Assembly: GCF_014696315.1 (NCBI RefSeq)
Contig: NZ_JACJPX010000005.1
Coordinates: 1-64,000 of the forward strand
Direction of reading: 5' to 3'
From: Calothrix membranacea FACHB-236
GTDB taxonomy: Bacteria > Cyanobacteriota > Cyanobacteriia > Cyanobacteriales > Nostocaceae
DNA length: 64,000 nt
Both the position numbers and the translations under genes were made by a program. Below are positions 9,672 to 18,911 of the stretch, piece by piece (the stretch's first letter is position 1; each line of letters opens with the position of its first letter). The notes under the pieces were generated by a model. That model made no database searches. It was not told where the DNA came from and saw nothing but the letters and a program-made list of their open reading frames with translations.

Positions 9672-10514
9672 ATGGAGCCAATTATTGCTATTGTCTTAGC
9701 GCTTATAGGTTATGCCTTAGGATCTGCGAAACTGATTAATCAGGGAAATGTCGCTTTAGTAGAGCGATTGGGGCGATATCATCGTAAATTAAGTCCAGGG
9801 CTGAACTTTATTGTTCCCTTGGTGGATCAGATCGTCATGGAAGATACTACACGTGAGCAGTATATAGACATCAAGCCCCAGAATGTCATCACCAGAGATA
9901 ATATTTACCTGGAAGTTGATGCTATTCTTTACTGGCGCATCAAAGATATAGAAAAGAGCTTTTACGCTATTGATGATCTCCAAGGCGCACTGGTACAGCT
10001 AGCTCACACCACACTCCGGGAAATTATCGCTCAGAATACGGTAGAAGAAACCAATGTTTCTCGCTCAGAGATGGACAGAGCCATTTTAGACCAGTTGAAT
10101 GATACAACAGCTGGTTGGGGTGTTGAGATTATCCGCTTAGATATCCAGCGCATTACTCCACCTGAAAGCGTGCGGAAGTCAATGGAAGAGGAAAGAGCCG
10201 CTGAAATCAAAAAACGGGCGCTAATTTCCGAAGCTGAAGGAGAACGCCAAGCAGCAATTAAGAAAGCAGAAGGAACTATGACTTCTATGCAAATAATTGC
10301 TGAGGCTTTACGGACAAATCCTGAAAGTAAGGAAATTTTGCGTTATCTGGTGGCTCAAGATTACATCAATGCTAGCTACAGGCTAGGTGAAAGCCAAAAC
10401 GCGAAAGTTGTCTTTGTCGATCCTGGCAAATCAGGTGATTTGATGAAAGAGATGATTGCTGAGAGTACAAATATAGAAGGTAATGGCACACCCAATGGTA
10501 ATGGGAATACCTAG
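9672..10514 (+). CDS. SPFH/Band 7 (stomatin-like, QmcA-type) membrane protein
   Basis: 280 residues. One N-terminal membrane helix (about 3-20), then the SPFH domain (about 26-190: NVALVERLGRYHRKLSPGLNFIVPLVDQIV). The stomatin-type signature EIIAQNTVEE and the RITPPESVRKSMEEERAAEIKKRA coiled coil follow. A Gly/Asn-rich tail ends the protein. The family forms large oligomers in membrane microdomains and modulates membrane proteases. A typical NfeD partner is not adjacent. AGGAG five bases before the ATG supports the start. Confidence 0.92.
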   Translation: MEPIIAIVLALIGYALGSAKLINQGNVALVERLGRYHRKLSPGLNFIVPLVDQIVMEDTTREQYIDIKPQNVITRDNIYLEVDAILYWRIKDIEKSFYAIDDLQGALVQLAHTTLREIIAQNTVEETNVSRSEMDRAILDQLNDTTAGWGVEIIRLDIQRITPPESVRKSMEEERAAEIKKRALISEAEGERQAAIKKAEGTMTSMQIIAEALRTNPESKEILRYLVAQDYINASYRLGESQNAKVVFVDPGKSGDLMKEMIAESTNIEGNGTPNGNGNT

Positions 10515-10592
10515 ATATGTGGCGTAGAATTTAGGTGGTTTTGCGATCGCTAGTTTTCTAGTTAATCGGTATATTTATTTACACCATATTCA

Positions 10593-11447
10593 CTAATCTT
10601 GTGTTATTTGCCGAAACAAAGCATCGGCTACAAGTGAAACATCACGCATTTCTTTCACATCGTGAACTCGGAGGATATCAGCACCATTAAAAATAGCCGC
10701 ACAACAGGCCGCAGCTGTTCCCCAGACTCTTGCTTTGGGATCTGGTTGATTGAGAATCCGACCAATGAAACTTTTACGAGAAGGCCCTACTAAAATAGGG
10801 CAATTAAGCGCTCTCAATGACCCCAAGCGGCGAAAAATTTCTAAATTTTGTTCGTAGTTTTTAGCAAAGCCAATACCAGGATCAATAATTATTTTCTGCT
10901 GGTCAATGCCTACTGTAATTGCAGCAGCTATTTGTTTTGCAAGAAAATTATAAATTTCTGCTATTAAATCTTGATAATCAGTTTGTTGATGCATTGTCTG
11001 CGGGTTTCCCCGGATATGCATCAATACAATAGGCACGCCCAAACTAGCTACTGTTGGCAACATTTCTGAGTCAAACGTGCCGCCAGAAATGTCATTTATC
11101 ATATCAGCACCAGCAGCTACAGAGGCTCTAGCTACATCTGCCCTAGTTGTATCTACAGAAATTGGTATATTAATTCCGGAGCGTAGCGCCGTAACAACTG
11201 GTACGACTCGCTCTAGTTCTTCCGCAACAGTTATTTGCTCTGCTCCTGGTCTGGTAGACTGACCACCCACATCAATAATATCAGCACCAGCAGCTACCAA
11301 TGCTTGGGCTTGTGCTACGGCCGCAGCCGTAGAGTTAAACTCACCACCATCACTAAAGCTATCGGGCGTTACATTTAATACACCCATAAGATAAGTCTGC
11401 TGTCCCCATTGGAAACAACGTCCCCGAATCATTAAGTTAGTTGGCAT
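10593..11447 (-). CDS. folP: Dihydropteroate synthase, folate biosynthesis
   Basis: 284 residues. FolP condenses p-aminobenzoate with hydroxymethyl-dihydropterin diphosphate. Diagnostic motifs: NVTPDSFSDGG (25-35), DVGGQSTRPGA, NDISGGTFD, IDPGIGFAKN, GPSRKSFIG and a C-terminal RVHDVKEM. The TIM-barrel length is normal. The start may be the ATG at 11447 or the one five codons later; neither has a strong Shine-Dalgarno. It follows tpiA on the same strand with a 277-bp STRR-bearing spacer. Confidence 0.97.
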   Translation of the reverse strand: MPTNLMIRGRCFQWGQQTYLMGVLNVTPDSFSDGGEFNSTAAAVAQAQALVAAGADIIDVGGQSTRPGAEQITVAEELERVVPVVTALRSGINIPISVDTTRADVARASVAAGADMINDISGGTFDSEMLPTVASLGVPIVLMHIRGNPQTMHQQTDYQDLIAEIYNFLAKQIAAAITVGIDQQKIIIDPGIGFAKNYEQNLEIFRRLGSLRALNCPILVGPSRKSFIGRILNQPDPKARVWGTAAACCAAIFNGADILRVHDVKEMRDVSLVADALFRQITQD

Positions 11448-11449
11448 AT

Positions 11450-11545
11450 GTAAAATAGGGGCTAGAGGCTAGGGACTGGGGAACTCGGGGCCCCACGACC
11501 GTAGGGAGTGGGGATTAGGGGTAATGGGGACTAGGGAGACAAGGA
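11450..11545. repeat. Short tandem repeats in the tpiA-folP spacer
   Basis: G-rich degenerate heptamers (GGGGACT, GGGGATT and GGTAATG-type units) fill much of this stretch. They are of the STRR type seen elsewhere in the window. Confidence 0.6.
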
Positions 11546-11670
11546 AGATAAGAAGACAGTCCCGATGAAACAAGTTTCACAGCTAAATCTGAAAGTGGGA
11601 CTGGGATTTTTACTCAGCACTTTTTCAAGCTAGAGGATAAATAAGCAATCAGTCTTGACTCTTGTACAGC

Positions 11671-11684
11671 CGCGATTAATCGCG
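11671..11684. repeat. Partial copy of the GAGACGCGATT palindromic repeat
   Basis: Perfect 14-bp palindrome CGCGATTAATCGCG followed by TCTC. It is a shortened or diverged copy of the element at 31280 and 34193. Confidence 0.6.
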
Positions 11685-11724
11685 TCTCTCCAACTCTTGA
11701 CTTTTAACAAACGCCAAATAAAGG

Positions 11725-12453
11725 CTACTTCTTATAATTGACAATTCTGGCGAAACTTTCAGCTTCTAGGCTTGCGCCTCCTACCAGAACACCATCGATT
11801 TCAGGTTGAGCCATAATCTCATCAATATTATTGGGCTTAACTGAGCCACCGTATTGAATCGAAACATTAGCATTAGTCAACTGGCTACGAATTAAGCCAA
11901 TTACCCGATTTGCTTCTGTGACTTCACAAGTGTCGCCTGTACCAATTGCCCAAATCGGTTCATAGGCGATCACCAAATTATCCTGATCGACATTTACCAG
12001 GTCTTTCTCTAGCTGACTGATAATCAACGATTCTGTTTGATCAGCATCTCGTTGTTCTTTAGTTTCGCCTACACAAAGAATGGGGGTAAGACCATGCTTT
12101 TGCGCGGCTTTCAGCCGCAAGTTAACAGTTGCGTCTGTTTCGCCAAAGTATTGTCTTCTTTCGCTATGACCAACAATTACAAAGCGCACACCAATTTCTG
12201 TCAGCATAGGGCCAGAAATTTCGCCAGTATAGGCTCCATTTTCTTCCCAGTGGACATTTTGTGCGCCTAATTGGATACGGCTACCATGCAAATACTTAGA
12301 CAAAATACTTAAGTCAGTGAAAGGAGGACATAGTAGTACTTCACGTTCTTCAGGTGTTTCCTCTAAGTGAGGCAGAAATCCGCGTAAAAACTCTTCGGAC
12401 TCTGCCTGAGTTTTGAACATTTTCCAGTTACCGGCAATTACGATTTTCCGCAC
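11725..12453 (-). CDS. tpiA: Triosephosphate isomerase
   Basis: 242 residues from a GTG at 12453 ([12 protein letters not shown]...). An alternative TTG at 12498 would add 15 unusual residues, and homologues start at the GNWKM strand, so I prefer the GTG. Substrate Lys in GNWKMFKT, catalytic His in IVGHSERR, catalytic Glu in [11 protein letters not shown], phosphate loop [11 protein letters not shown] and GVLVGGASL are all present. It interconverts DHAP and G3P in glycolysis and the Calvin cycle. Upstream of folP on the same strand. Confidence 0.96.
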   Translation of the reverse strand: MRKIVIAGNWKMFKTQAESEEFLRGFLPHLEETPEEREVLLCPPFTDLSILSKYLHGSRIQLGAQNVHWEENGAYTGEISGPMLTEIGVRFVIVGHSERRQYFGETDATVNLRLKAAQKHGLTPILCVGETKEQRDADQTESLIISQLEKDLVNVDQDNLVIAYEPIWAIGTGDTCEVTEANRVIGLIRSQLTNANVSIQYGGSVKPNNIDEIMAQPEIDGVLVGGASLEAESFARIVNYKK

Positions 12454-12847
12454 AGGTGATTTAGTCAAGTTCCTAACGCTACTAGATGCATTTTTCAATG
12501 TACTACTTTTTCGGACACTCCTCTCTTGAGGAGTTGTGTATTACGCACAATAAGAGCAAATCCAGGTTATTCATCACAAAAATTTTATTTTTAATTACCC
12601 AGCCCTCATCGCCTAAGAATGAAGATAAACTCAGGCTATCCAGCAAATTGAGAAAATGAGTATTTATGCTCTACAGTCAATTTACCATTGAAAAAGTGAA
12701 ACAAGATTTTCACTTGATGATTTAACAGATTATCTTCTACCACCGATTGAAACTATTTTGAGTTTTCTCGTGTGGATGGTGAAAGCCGGTAAAAAATAAC
12801 TAGGATCAGATCTGAGGTAAATCCCAAATCTCACATCTAAAATTCAC
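12454..12847. other. Spacer between divergent tpiA and the GTPase gene
   Basis: About 390 bp. An inverted pair CTCCTCTCTTGAGGAG near 12518-12533 could be a small hairpin in the tpiA leader. I see no coding frame and no recognisable operator. Confidence 0.4.
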
Positions 12848-14302
12848 ATGACTTCGATATTGCCCGAACCTCATCACAGCGACTCACCCAACTGGGAGGA
12901 AGAACTAGATAGTGCCATTTTTAGTTTTGAAGATATTCAAACGGAACTCAACTATAAAAGGGCACAAACGGCGTTACAAAATTTGGTAGCTAATCTTGAC
13001 CTCTCTCCCCAAGAAAAACAGGGCTTAGAGGCGGAAATTAATGATTTAGATACCATGCTGGGGAAGTTAGAACGCATGGTGGTGCAGATTGCTGCTTTTG
13101 GCATGGTGGGGCGTGGTAAATCTTCTTTACTCAATGCTTTAGTTGGGCAAAGTGTATTTGAAACAGGGCCCCTACATGGAGTGACTCGTGATGCACAGCG
13201 TGTAAATTGGAGTATTAACGAGGAAGCGATTGGAGAAACTGAACGTGCTTTAAGAGTCACTTTACCAGCCGTGGGCAAATCTCAGGTGGAATTAATTGAT
13301 ACGCCTGGATTAGATGAAATTGATGGTGAAACCCGCGCTGTATTAGCCGAACAGATAGCAAAACAAGCAGATTTAATTTTGTTTGTCATTGCTGGTGACA
13401 TGACAAAGTTAGAACACCAGGCCCTTTCGCAGTTACGAGAAGCTGGTAAACCGATAATTTTGGTGTTTAACAAAGTAGACCAGTATCCGGAAGCAGACCG
13501 GATGGCAATTTATCATAAAATTCGCGATGAGCGAGTTAAAGAGTTACTCTCGCCTCTAGAAATTGTCATGGCTGCAGCATCACCATTAGTCAAGACAGCA
13601 GTTCGTCGTCCTGATGGTAGCAAAGGCGTGCAGTTGCGTACAGGTAATGCTCAAGTTGACGAATTGAAGTTAAAAATCTTAGAGATTTTGCAGCGTGAAG
13701 GTAAAGCTTTAGTGGCTTTAAATACGATGCTGTATGCAGATGTTGTTAACGAACAACTAGTACAGCGTAAATTGATGATTCGGGAACAGAACGCCAATGC
13801 GCTGATTTGGAAAGCCGTAATGACCAAAGCATTAGCGATCGCTCTCAATCCGGTGACTATAGTAGATATACTCAGCAGTATTGTCATTGATATTTCGCTA
13901 ATTGTGGGTTTATCTAAACTCTACGGCATTCCTATGACGGAAGCTGGCGCTGTACAATTACTGCAAAAAATTGCTTTGAGTATGGGCGGTATTGGTGCTA
14001 GCGAACTACTAGCAAATTTAGGATTGAGTGGATTAAAAACTTTACTGGGTATCTCTGCGTCAGCTACTGCTGGTGCTGCTATTGGCCCTTATCTTTCAGT
14101 AGCAGTAACTCAAGCCGGGGTAGCTGGTGTTTCTTCTTACGGTATTGGTCAAGTAACTAAAGCTTATTTAGCTAATGGCGCGACTTGGGGGCCTGATGGC
14201 CCAAAGGCAGTCATTAGTAAAATTTTGGCAACTTTGGATGAAGCTTCTATTCTCAACCGGATTAAAGAAGAATTACTCACAAAAGTCAAGTTGAGAAATT
14301 AG
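12848..14302 (+). CDS. Membrane-associated Era-like GTPase (DUF697-type C terminus)
   Basis: 484 residues. G-domain: P-loop GMVGRGKS (85-92), G3 DTPG (151-154), G4 NKVD (208-211) and a G5-like AAASP. A helical N-terminal region of 80 residues precedes it. The C-terminal part (about 320-460) holds several hydrophobic, Ala/Gly-rich helices (NPVTIVDILSSIVIDISLIVGLSKLYGIPM), as in DUF697 GTPases attached to membranes. Cyanobacteria carry several paralogues; the role is unknown. ATG at 12848. Confidence 0.85.
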   Translation: MTSILPEPHHSDSPNWEEELDSAIFSFEDIQTELNYKRAQTALQNLVANLDLSPQEKQGLEAEINDLDTMLGKLERMVVQIAAFGMVGRGKSSLLNALVGQSVFETGPLHGVTRDAQRVNWSINEEAIGETERALRVTLPAVGKSQVELIDTPGLDEIDGETRAVLAEQIAKQADLILFVIAGDMTKLEHQALSQLREAGKPIILVFNKVDQYPEADRMAIYHKIRDERVKELLSPLEIVMAAASPLVKTAVRRPDGSKGVQLRTGNAQVDELKLKILEILQREGKALVALNTMLYADVVNEQLVQRKLMIREQNANALIWKAVMTKALAIALNPVTIVDILSSIVIDISLIVGLSKLYGIPMTEAGAVQLLQKIALSMGGIGASELLANLGLSGLKTLLGISASATAGAAIGPYLSVAVTQAGVAGVSSYGIGQVTKAYLANGATWGPDGPKAVISKILATLDEASILNRIKEELLTKVKLRN

Positions 14303-14665
14303 ACTTATGAATTAGGAATTAATAATTGTCGCTTCTTTTATTCCAGGTAATGATCAATTAATCATAGGTACAAAAGTACTAAAACATTGAGTTTATCTCT
14401 ATGAATCTGGTTTTAAATCTGGAACAGTGATTGCTTCATAAAATAAAAGCATTATTGTCGGGTGGGTACTACTATATCTTTTGTTCAAACCCTGATGAAA
14501 ACTAGTGTTTATCCTACATACAACGGCTAAAATATACCCATAGCTTGCTTCTTTGACGCGACGGATTACTATAGCAAAATTGAAAATACATATTAAGTAA
14601 CATAGCAACTGTGACTACTTCCGTGAAATCCTAGAATCTAGGAAATTATGGCAGAGTAATTCGCG
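14303..14665. other. Spacer upstream of the nuclease gene
   Basis: 363 bp, no credible gene. It contains a perfect short dyad at 14629-14643 just upstream of the nuclease start (listed separately). Confidence 0.45.
14629..14643. promoter_or_regulatory. 15-bp dyad upstream of the nuclease gene
   Basis: TCCTAGA-A-TCTAGGA, a perfect inverted repeat with one central base, ending 22 bp before the ATG at 14666. The position suits an operator near the promoter or RBS. Function is inferred only from position and symmetry. Confidence 0.35.
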
Positions 14666-15142
14666 ATGGCTATGACTCAAGGCGCACGGGCAAATAAATC
14701 TGGCAATATTCTTGAAGGAAATGTAGAAGCAATCTTAAACGGACACAATTATTTCCAAGTAGGAAATCATGTATCAAGAGAGTTTATTTTATCAGCAAAT
14801 TTATTGCCAAAACGTTATGCAAAACAGGTTTATATCGGCGCTGGAATTTATCAAACTTCTTTAAAAGTTGACTTTTTTGTCGTAGGTGTATCCACTAGTT
14901 CCTCAGGATTAATTATCGAATGTAAATGGCAAGAAAGTGGTGGTTCTGTTGATGAAAAGTTTCCTTATCTAAATTTAAATATTAAAGAATCTTACCCTGC
15001 ACCAACTATTGTAGTTATTGGCGGTGAAGGCATGAGAGAAGGAGCAATTAATTGGCTCAAAAGTCAGGTTGCATCTAATCGGAACTTATTAGCAGTTTAT
15101 AGCTTAGATAGGTTTATAGCCTGGGCAAATAAATATTGCTAA
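14666..15142 (+). CDS. PD-(D/E)XK-superfamily nuclease, probable type II restriction endonuclease
   Basis: 158 residues. A PD-(D/E)XK core is visible: Glu17 in an early helix, Asp69 in SLKVDFFVVG, then Glu85-x-Lys87 in GLIIECKWQ, followed by a TIVVIGGEGM strand. The size fits a small restriction subunit. It converges with a Dam-type adenine methyltransferase 72 bp away, the usual arrangement of a restriction-modification pair, which suggests a GATC-type target. The target is inference. ATG at 14666; a second ATG two codons later is also possible. Confidence 0.7.
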   Translation: MAMTQGARANKSGNILEGNVEAILNGHNYFQVGNHVSREFILSANLLPKRYAKQVYIGAGIYQTSLKVDFFVVGVSTSSSGLIIECKWQESGGSVDEKFPYLNLNIKESYPAPTIVVIGGEGMREGAINWLKSQVASNRNLLAVYSLDRFIAWANKYC

Positions 15143-15214
15143 TTAGCTTCTGAGTTTATTTATTAATCAGCTATAGTTTTGTTATTTATGAAGATTAGTC
15201 TGTAACTTGATGAA

Positions 15215-16048
15215 TTAATATGATGTAATTAATAACTCGTAAATCATGCCTCTTTTTTTTGTATTAGAATTAATAGACCGTGCTGCTTCTATGGGGTAAA
15301 TCTTAAAATTAATTTCCTGATAAAGTTTTCTGATGAAATCGCAATCAGAATTGCATACCATAACTTTAACACCACGTTCTGCTAATTTTGCACAAGTATC
15401 TCTTAAGCGTTCTTGGTCTGTTTCATCAAAAGAATATTTGCTGTAACCTGTAAAATAGCTAGTACTACTTATCGGATAATAAGGCGGATCGCAGAATACA
15501 AAATCATCGCTACTTGTCTGATAATTTAAAACTTCTACAAAATCTGCTTGTTTAATTTCGGTGTGTGACAAAGCTGTGGAGGCTGCTCTGAGTAAGGGTT
15601 CATCACAAATATTAGGATTATCGTATCTACCTATAGGTACATTGAACTGACCTTTAGAGTTGACTCGATACAGCCCATTAAAACATGTCTTATTAAGATA
15701 AATTAAACGAGCAGCTTTTTCTAAATCTGTACCTTGATAGTTACTTCTTACACTATAATAATAGTCTCTATTATGTTGATGTTTATGCTCTTTTAATAGA
15801 CATATCAATTCCTCAACTCTATCGCGAACACAACGATAAGTGGTAATTAATTCTGCGTTGATATCCGTTAAAATTGCTGCTTGGGGTTGTAGATAGAAAA
15901 AAACTGCACCACCCCCAATAAATGGTTCATAATAAGTCTTATATTTTTTGGGTAAATAAGGAATATATTGCTGAATTAACCGACTTTTACCACCTGCCCA
16001 CTTCAAAAACGGACGAGGGCAAATTTCTTGGGGAATTTGACTTACCAT
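15215..16048 (-). CDS. Dam-type DNA adenine methyltransferase
   Basis: 277 residues, class alpha N6-adenine methyltransferase (D12/MethyltransfD12). SAM motif FLKWAGGKSRL (14-24), EPFIGGGAVFF (41-51), DINAEL, the NKTCFNGLYRVN block, and catalytic DPPY (187-190). This family includes Dam and DpnII-type enzymes that methylate GATC. HIP1 (GCGATCGC) contains GATC and is abundant here. The neighbouring PD-(D/E)XK gene suggests a restriction-modification role, although solitary Dam-like enzymes are also common in Nostoc. Confidence 0.93.
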   Translation of the reverse strand: MVSQIPQEICPRPFLKWAGGKSRLIQQYIPYLPKKYKTYYEPFIGGGAVFFYLQPQAAILTDINAELITTYRCVRDRVEELICLLKEHKHQHNRDYYYSVRSNYQGTDLEKAARLIYLNKTCFNGLYRVNSKGQFNVPIGRYDNPNICDEPLLRAASTALSHTEIKQADFVEVLNYQTSSDDFVFCDPPYYPISSTSYFTGYSKYSFDETDQERLRDTCAKLAERGVKVMVCNSDCDFIRKLYQEINFKIYPIEAARSINSNTKKRGMIYELLITSY

Positions 16049-16198
16049 TTCATTAGAATTTAATTACGAAATCTAACTAATATAACTAAGAATCATATTT
16101 TATCGGAATTTATTAATTTTCAGGCGGTATCGATTACAATTAAGTTAAACAAGCAGATGAAAACAAACTTATAGTCTATAACAAGGCAGTCTAAATAA

Positions 16199-16405
16199 AT
16201 GTTTGACGGATTTTGGGATAACGTCTCACGCTACCCCCGCTACTTGATTTCTCTCATCTTAGGTATTTTTTTGAACACACTTGAACCTTTGTTTCCATTG
16301 TTAAAACGTCCAGTTACTTTGATTGCTCTTGTAGGTTTATTTATTGGCAGCCTAGCCTTTATTACTTTCACCCTACGTGCAATGCTGGGCTTAAGTACAA
16401 TTTAG
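16199..16405 (+). CDS. DUF751 / Ycf33-like small membrane protein
   Basis: 68 residues, starting MFDGFWDNVSRYPRYLISLILGIFLNTLEPL, with two hydrophobic helices (about 14-30 and 40-62). It matches my memory of DUF751, related to the plastid-encoded Ycf33, of unknown function. It sits 130 bp upstream of rbfA on the same strand, a conserved neighbourhood in cyanobacteria as I recall. Confidence 0.75.
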   Translation: MFDGFWDNVSRYPRYLISLILGIFLNTLEPLFPLLKRPVTLIALVGLFIGSLAFITFTLRAMLGLSTI

Positions 16406-16535
16406 ACAAGGGTTTTAGGGAGGTTATCCTAAAGACAATTGCTTATAGCATTGTCAATGTCAAGCACTATCCTCCCAAAATTGCATTTATATTCTTATTG
16501 ATGTTGTTCAACCTCTGTGAGGAGGCGTAATTTTT

Positions 16536-16958
16536 ATGGCTACAAATCGCCGCATTTCCCGCGTTGCTGAATTGATCAAACGGGAAGTTAGCCAAATGCT
16601 ACTTAACGGGATTAAGGATGACCGTGTGGGTACAGGAATGGTAAGTGTTACCGATGTTGATGTCTCTGGTGATTTACAACACGCCAAAATTTACGTCAGT
16701 ATCTATGGCACAGAAGAGGCTAAGGCAGAAACAATGGCTGGCTTAAAGTCAGCAACAGGTTACGTCCGCAGCGAACTGGGAGCTAGGGTAAGGCTGCGTC
16801 GTACACCAGAAGTTATATTTATTGAAGACCGTTCTTTAGAACGCGGTACAAGAGTACTGACGCTATTGAACCAACTCAAGTCCGATCGCCCATCCGCAAA
16901 TTTGTCAGGAGACGATGACAACAATTCGGACGAATATGATGATGATTTTGCGGAATAA
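16536..16958 (+). CDS. rbfA: Ribosome-binding factor A
   Basis: 140 residues. The KH-like fold of RbfA is recognisable: [18 protein letters not shown] at the start, [23 protein letters not shown] in the middle, and [28 protein letters not shown] near the end. It helps mature the 16S rRNA 5' end and acts in cold adaptation. A strong GAGGAGG Shine-Dalgarno precedes the ATG. The Asp/Asn-rich tail is common in cyanobacterial copies. Confidence 0.95.
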   Translation: MATNRRISRVAELIKREVSQMLLNGIKDDRVGTGMVSVTDVDVSGDLQHAKIYVSIYGTEEAKAETMAGLKSATGYVRSELGARVRLRRTPEVIFIEDRSLERGTRVLTLLNQLKSDRPSANLSGDDDNNSDEYDDDFAE

Positions 16959-17831
16959 GTAATCTAAACAACAATGTAACTTCGGAAACAATCTCATTCC
17001 AGGAAATTCGCCAAACTGTTTACAGACGTGAACAAATAGCGTCTGTTTCAATGTGACTATAGCTGGGGATAGGTAATAAGCTTTTCAGCATATAAGAAAG
17101 CACATTAAGTCCGCAAGGGGCAGGTATCAGGGGGTAAGGGAGAGAGTTTGCAGCTTTTACCGGCATAAAAATGATGCAATTTAAATGACGATGAGCTTAG
17201 TCAAGAGGTAATGGGTAATGGGGGATGAGGAAGCAGGAAAAAATAACAAACATTAAACACCAAAGGTTAAATGAAAAACTGGTTTGCTATATTTTGTGTC
17301 CTAGTTAACACAGTAAGTGGGAAACTCTTTAAGAAATCATTAACAGATGATATGCCGCAAGCTTTTCTGGTGTAGGGTAGACGCTTATATTAGGCAATAG
17401 TTTATACCTTAATCGCTGCTGCTAGAGACTCCTAGCTATAATTTATATATAAATAAATAGCCAAATAGCCGCAAAGCTAGACAAGGTTTTACGGTGTAGA
17501 AGTATTTTCTCTGTACTATTCCTAATTACCCAATTAAGCTTTAGGGCTTTGAGAGTCAGCCTTTAAACCCTCTTGAATAACAAACTAAATATTTCCTAAG
17601 CAGGTTATGTTGACTACCCTGATATCCTTATATGAAGCCCATTGAACGTAAATGTCAGAAAATGTTGACTTTGTTTACATTTCTTTAGATAATTTGAGGG
17701 TATGTAGCGTCAAAATGGAATTAGTTCCGTATAGCAAACTACAAAACCTTAGCCACAAGCCTAATCCTTGTAATGTTTGTTCCAAGTAAATATCGGGAAC
17801 ACTATCTACGTGTAATTTGTGAGTAAAAATC
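16959..17831. other. 873-bp non-coding stretch
   Basis: I see no coding frame above noise. Contents: a hairpin after rbfA (17022-17046), a short GGTAATG-type repeat near 17207-17222, and otherwise AT-rich sequence that must hold the promoter of the gene at 17832. A small RNA cannot be excluded. Confidence 0.45.
17022..17049 (+). terminator. Possible terminator after rbfA
   Basis: Stem ACAGACG (17022-17028) with CGTCTGT (17040-17046), 11-base loop, followed by only TT. The short T tail makes this weak. Confidence 0.4.
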
Positions 17832-18068
17832 ATGAGTGTGAATACGGTGCCCTCTATCAGTTACTACTCTTTAGATGTAATTCAAGATGAAGCACGCCGA
17901 CTGGTGCAAAAGGGAATGGTAAGCCGACAACAGCCAATATATACACTCTGTCAATACATCCCTGCGAGAGAGTGGGTTTGCGTTGAATGTGAATTAGAAA
18001 AATGTGACTTTTTGTTACGCGATCGCATTGGCGATTTGATTGGTCGTGAAGAATGGGACAACGACTAA
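17832..18068 (+). CDS. Small conserved cyanobacterial protein (DUF4327-like)
   Basis: 78 residues. The core DVIQDEARRLVQKGMVSRQQPIYTLCQYIPAREWVCVECELEKCDFLLRDRIGDLIGREEW is soluble and has three cysteines in its middle (CQYIP, CVEC). It fits my memory of the DUF4327 family of short cyanobacterial proteins of unknown function. The long upstream region suggests a stand-alone, regulated gene. The family name is moderately certain. Confidence 0.65.
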   Translation: MSVNTVPSISYYSLDVIQDEARRLVQKGMVSRQQPIYTLCQYIPAREWVCVECELEKCDFLLRDRIGDLIGREEWDND

Positions 18069-18259
18069 TTAAAGTTCAATTCCAGATTTTGGATAGGGAC
18101 TTGGTGTTGCGTATCCAGCCTTGACAACAAATAATTCAAGTGCCAATTTTCCGGGATAATCTCTGTTTTTAATTAATATTTCCCGATCCAGGATCTTTAA
18201 TTTCCCATTAAGACAGAAGCATTAGAGTCTGATTTATACAACTTCACCAGTAGCGATCG

Positions 18260-18291
18260 CATCGGGAATCTATCCTTGTTTACACCCGATG
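18260..18291 (+). other. Hairpin upstream of the possible small RNA
   Basis: Perfect 7-bp stem CATCGGG (18260-18266) with CCCGATG (18285-18291). The loop carries the 3' half of an NtcA-like motif. It might be the end of the 17832 transcript or part of a promoter region. Confidence 0.35.
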
Positions 18292-18308
18292 TCGCCCCTG
18301 AATATAGT
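18270..18308 (+). promoter_or_regulatory. Degenerate NtcA-like promoter in front of a possible small RNA
   Basis: CTA (18270-18272), eight bases, TAC (18281-18283), i.e. one mismatch to GTA-N8-TAC. Nineteen bases later comes TATAGT (18303-18308), matching TA-N3-T and close to a canonical -10. The spacing is one base short of the usual 20-24. Confidence 0.35.
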
Positions 18309-18314
18309 ATGTAC

Positions 18315-18362
18315 ATTCCCTAACCGGGGCAGTTCTCCCATGAAACTGCTCCGGTAATTTTT
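18315..18362 (+). ncRNA. Candidate small RNA (possibly NsiR4-like) or distal terminator
   Basis: A 12-bp stem with one G-U pair, ACCGGGGCAGTT (18323-18334) with AACTGCTCCGGT (18344-18355), is followed by AATTTTT. It lies about 255 bp past the nearest stop codon, with its own -10-like TATAGT just upstream. That suggests a separate transcript of about 50 nt. Its NtcA-like promoter and terminator-hairpin shape recall the nitrogen-stress RNA NsiR4, but I cannot confirm homology. Confidence 0.4.
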
Positions 18363-18403
18363 CAGGGAAGATAGGCATTAATAAAAATTAGCTAACAAAC
18401 TTT

Positions 18404-18757
18404 TTACGCAAATTGCTCTAAGTAGTTATTAACATCTTCAATCACGCGAGTCAGTTCCGCTTCTGTTGTTAGACGAATAGTGACATCGCGGACGGTGAGT
18501 AAGACTTTCGCAGCGAAGGGAGTAGGCCAAATATTAGGGTTACAAAAAATTTCTAAAAATACCTCACCTGTGTAGCGATACTCAACAGGAGACTGGGGAG
18601 TGACTTTACCACCCCCTGGAGTGGCTTTAGCAGCAACAGCTTTGAGACGAGCCATTAATTCATCCAACGCGGCTTTTAATTCCCGTGCAGCTTGGACAGA
18701 AAAGCTGAAAGAAACAGAACCTTCAACCAAGTTTAATGTTAGCGGAGCCGAAGACAT
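18404..18757 (-). CDS. Conserved hypothetical protein
   Basis: 117 residues. Not recognised as a named family, but it reads as a real protein: a beta-rich start (LTLNLVEGSVSFSFSVQAARELKAALDELMARLKAVA), a Gly-rich linker, then EYRYTGEVFLEIFCNPNIWPTPFAAKVLLTVRDVTIRLTTEAELTRVIEDVNNYLEQF. No signal peptide or membrane helix. It stands alone with an STRR region upstream. Confidence 0.65.
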   Translation of the reverse strand: MSSAPLTLNLVEGSVSFSFSVQAARELKAALDELMARLKAVAAKATPGGGKVTPQSPVEYRYTGEVFLEIFCNPNIWPTPFAAKVLLTVRDVTIRLTTEAELTRVIEDVNNYLEQFA

Positions 18758-18825
18758 AAGCTGTTTATTAAAAGTTATTGATATTTACTCATGGTACAGG
18801 AAGAGGGATTGGGGACTGGTGATTG

Positions 18826-18911
18826 GGGATGAGGGAGATGAGGGAGATGGGGGAGATGAGGGAGGAGAAAGGGAAATTACCAACACCAAACACCCATTAC
18901 CCATTACCCAA
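18826..18911. repeat. GATGAGGGA nonamer and CCCATTA heptamer tandem repeats
   Basis: At 18826-18872 a degenerate GATGAGGGA unit repeats about five times; at 18891-18910 CCCATTA units follow. This is STRR-type intergenic DNA. Confidence 0.65.
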
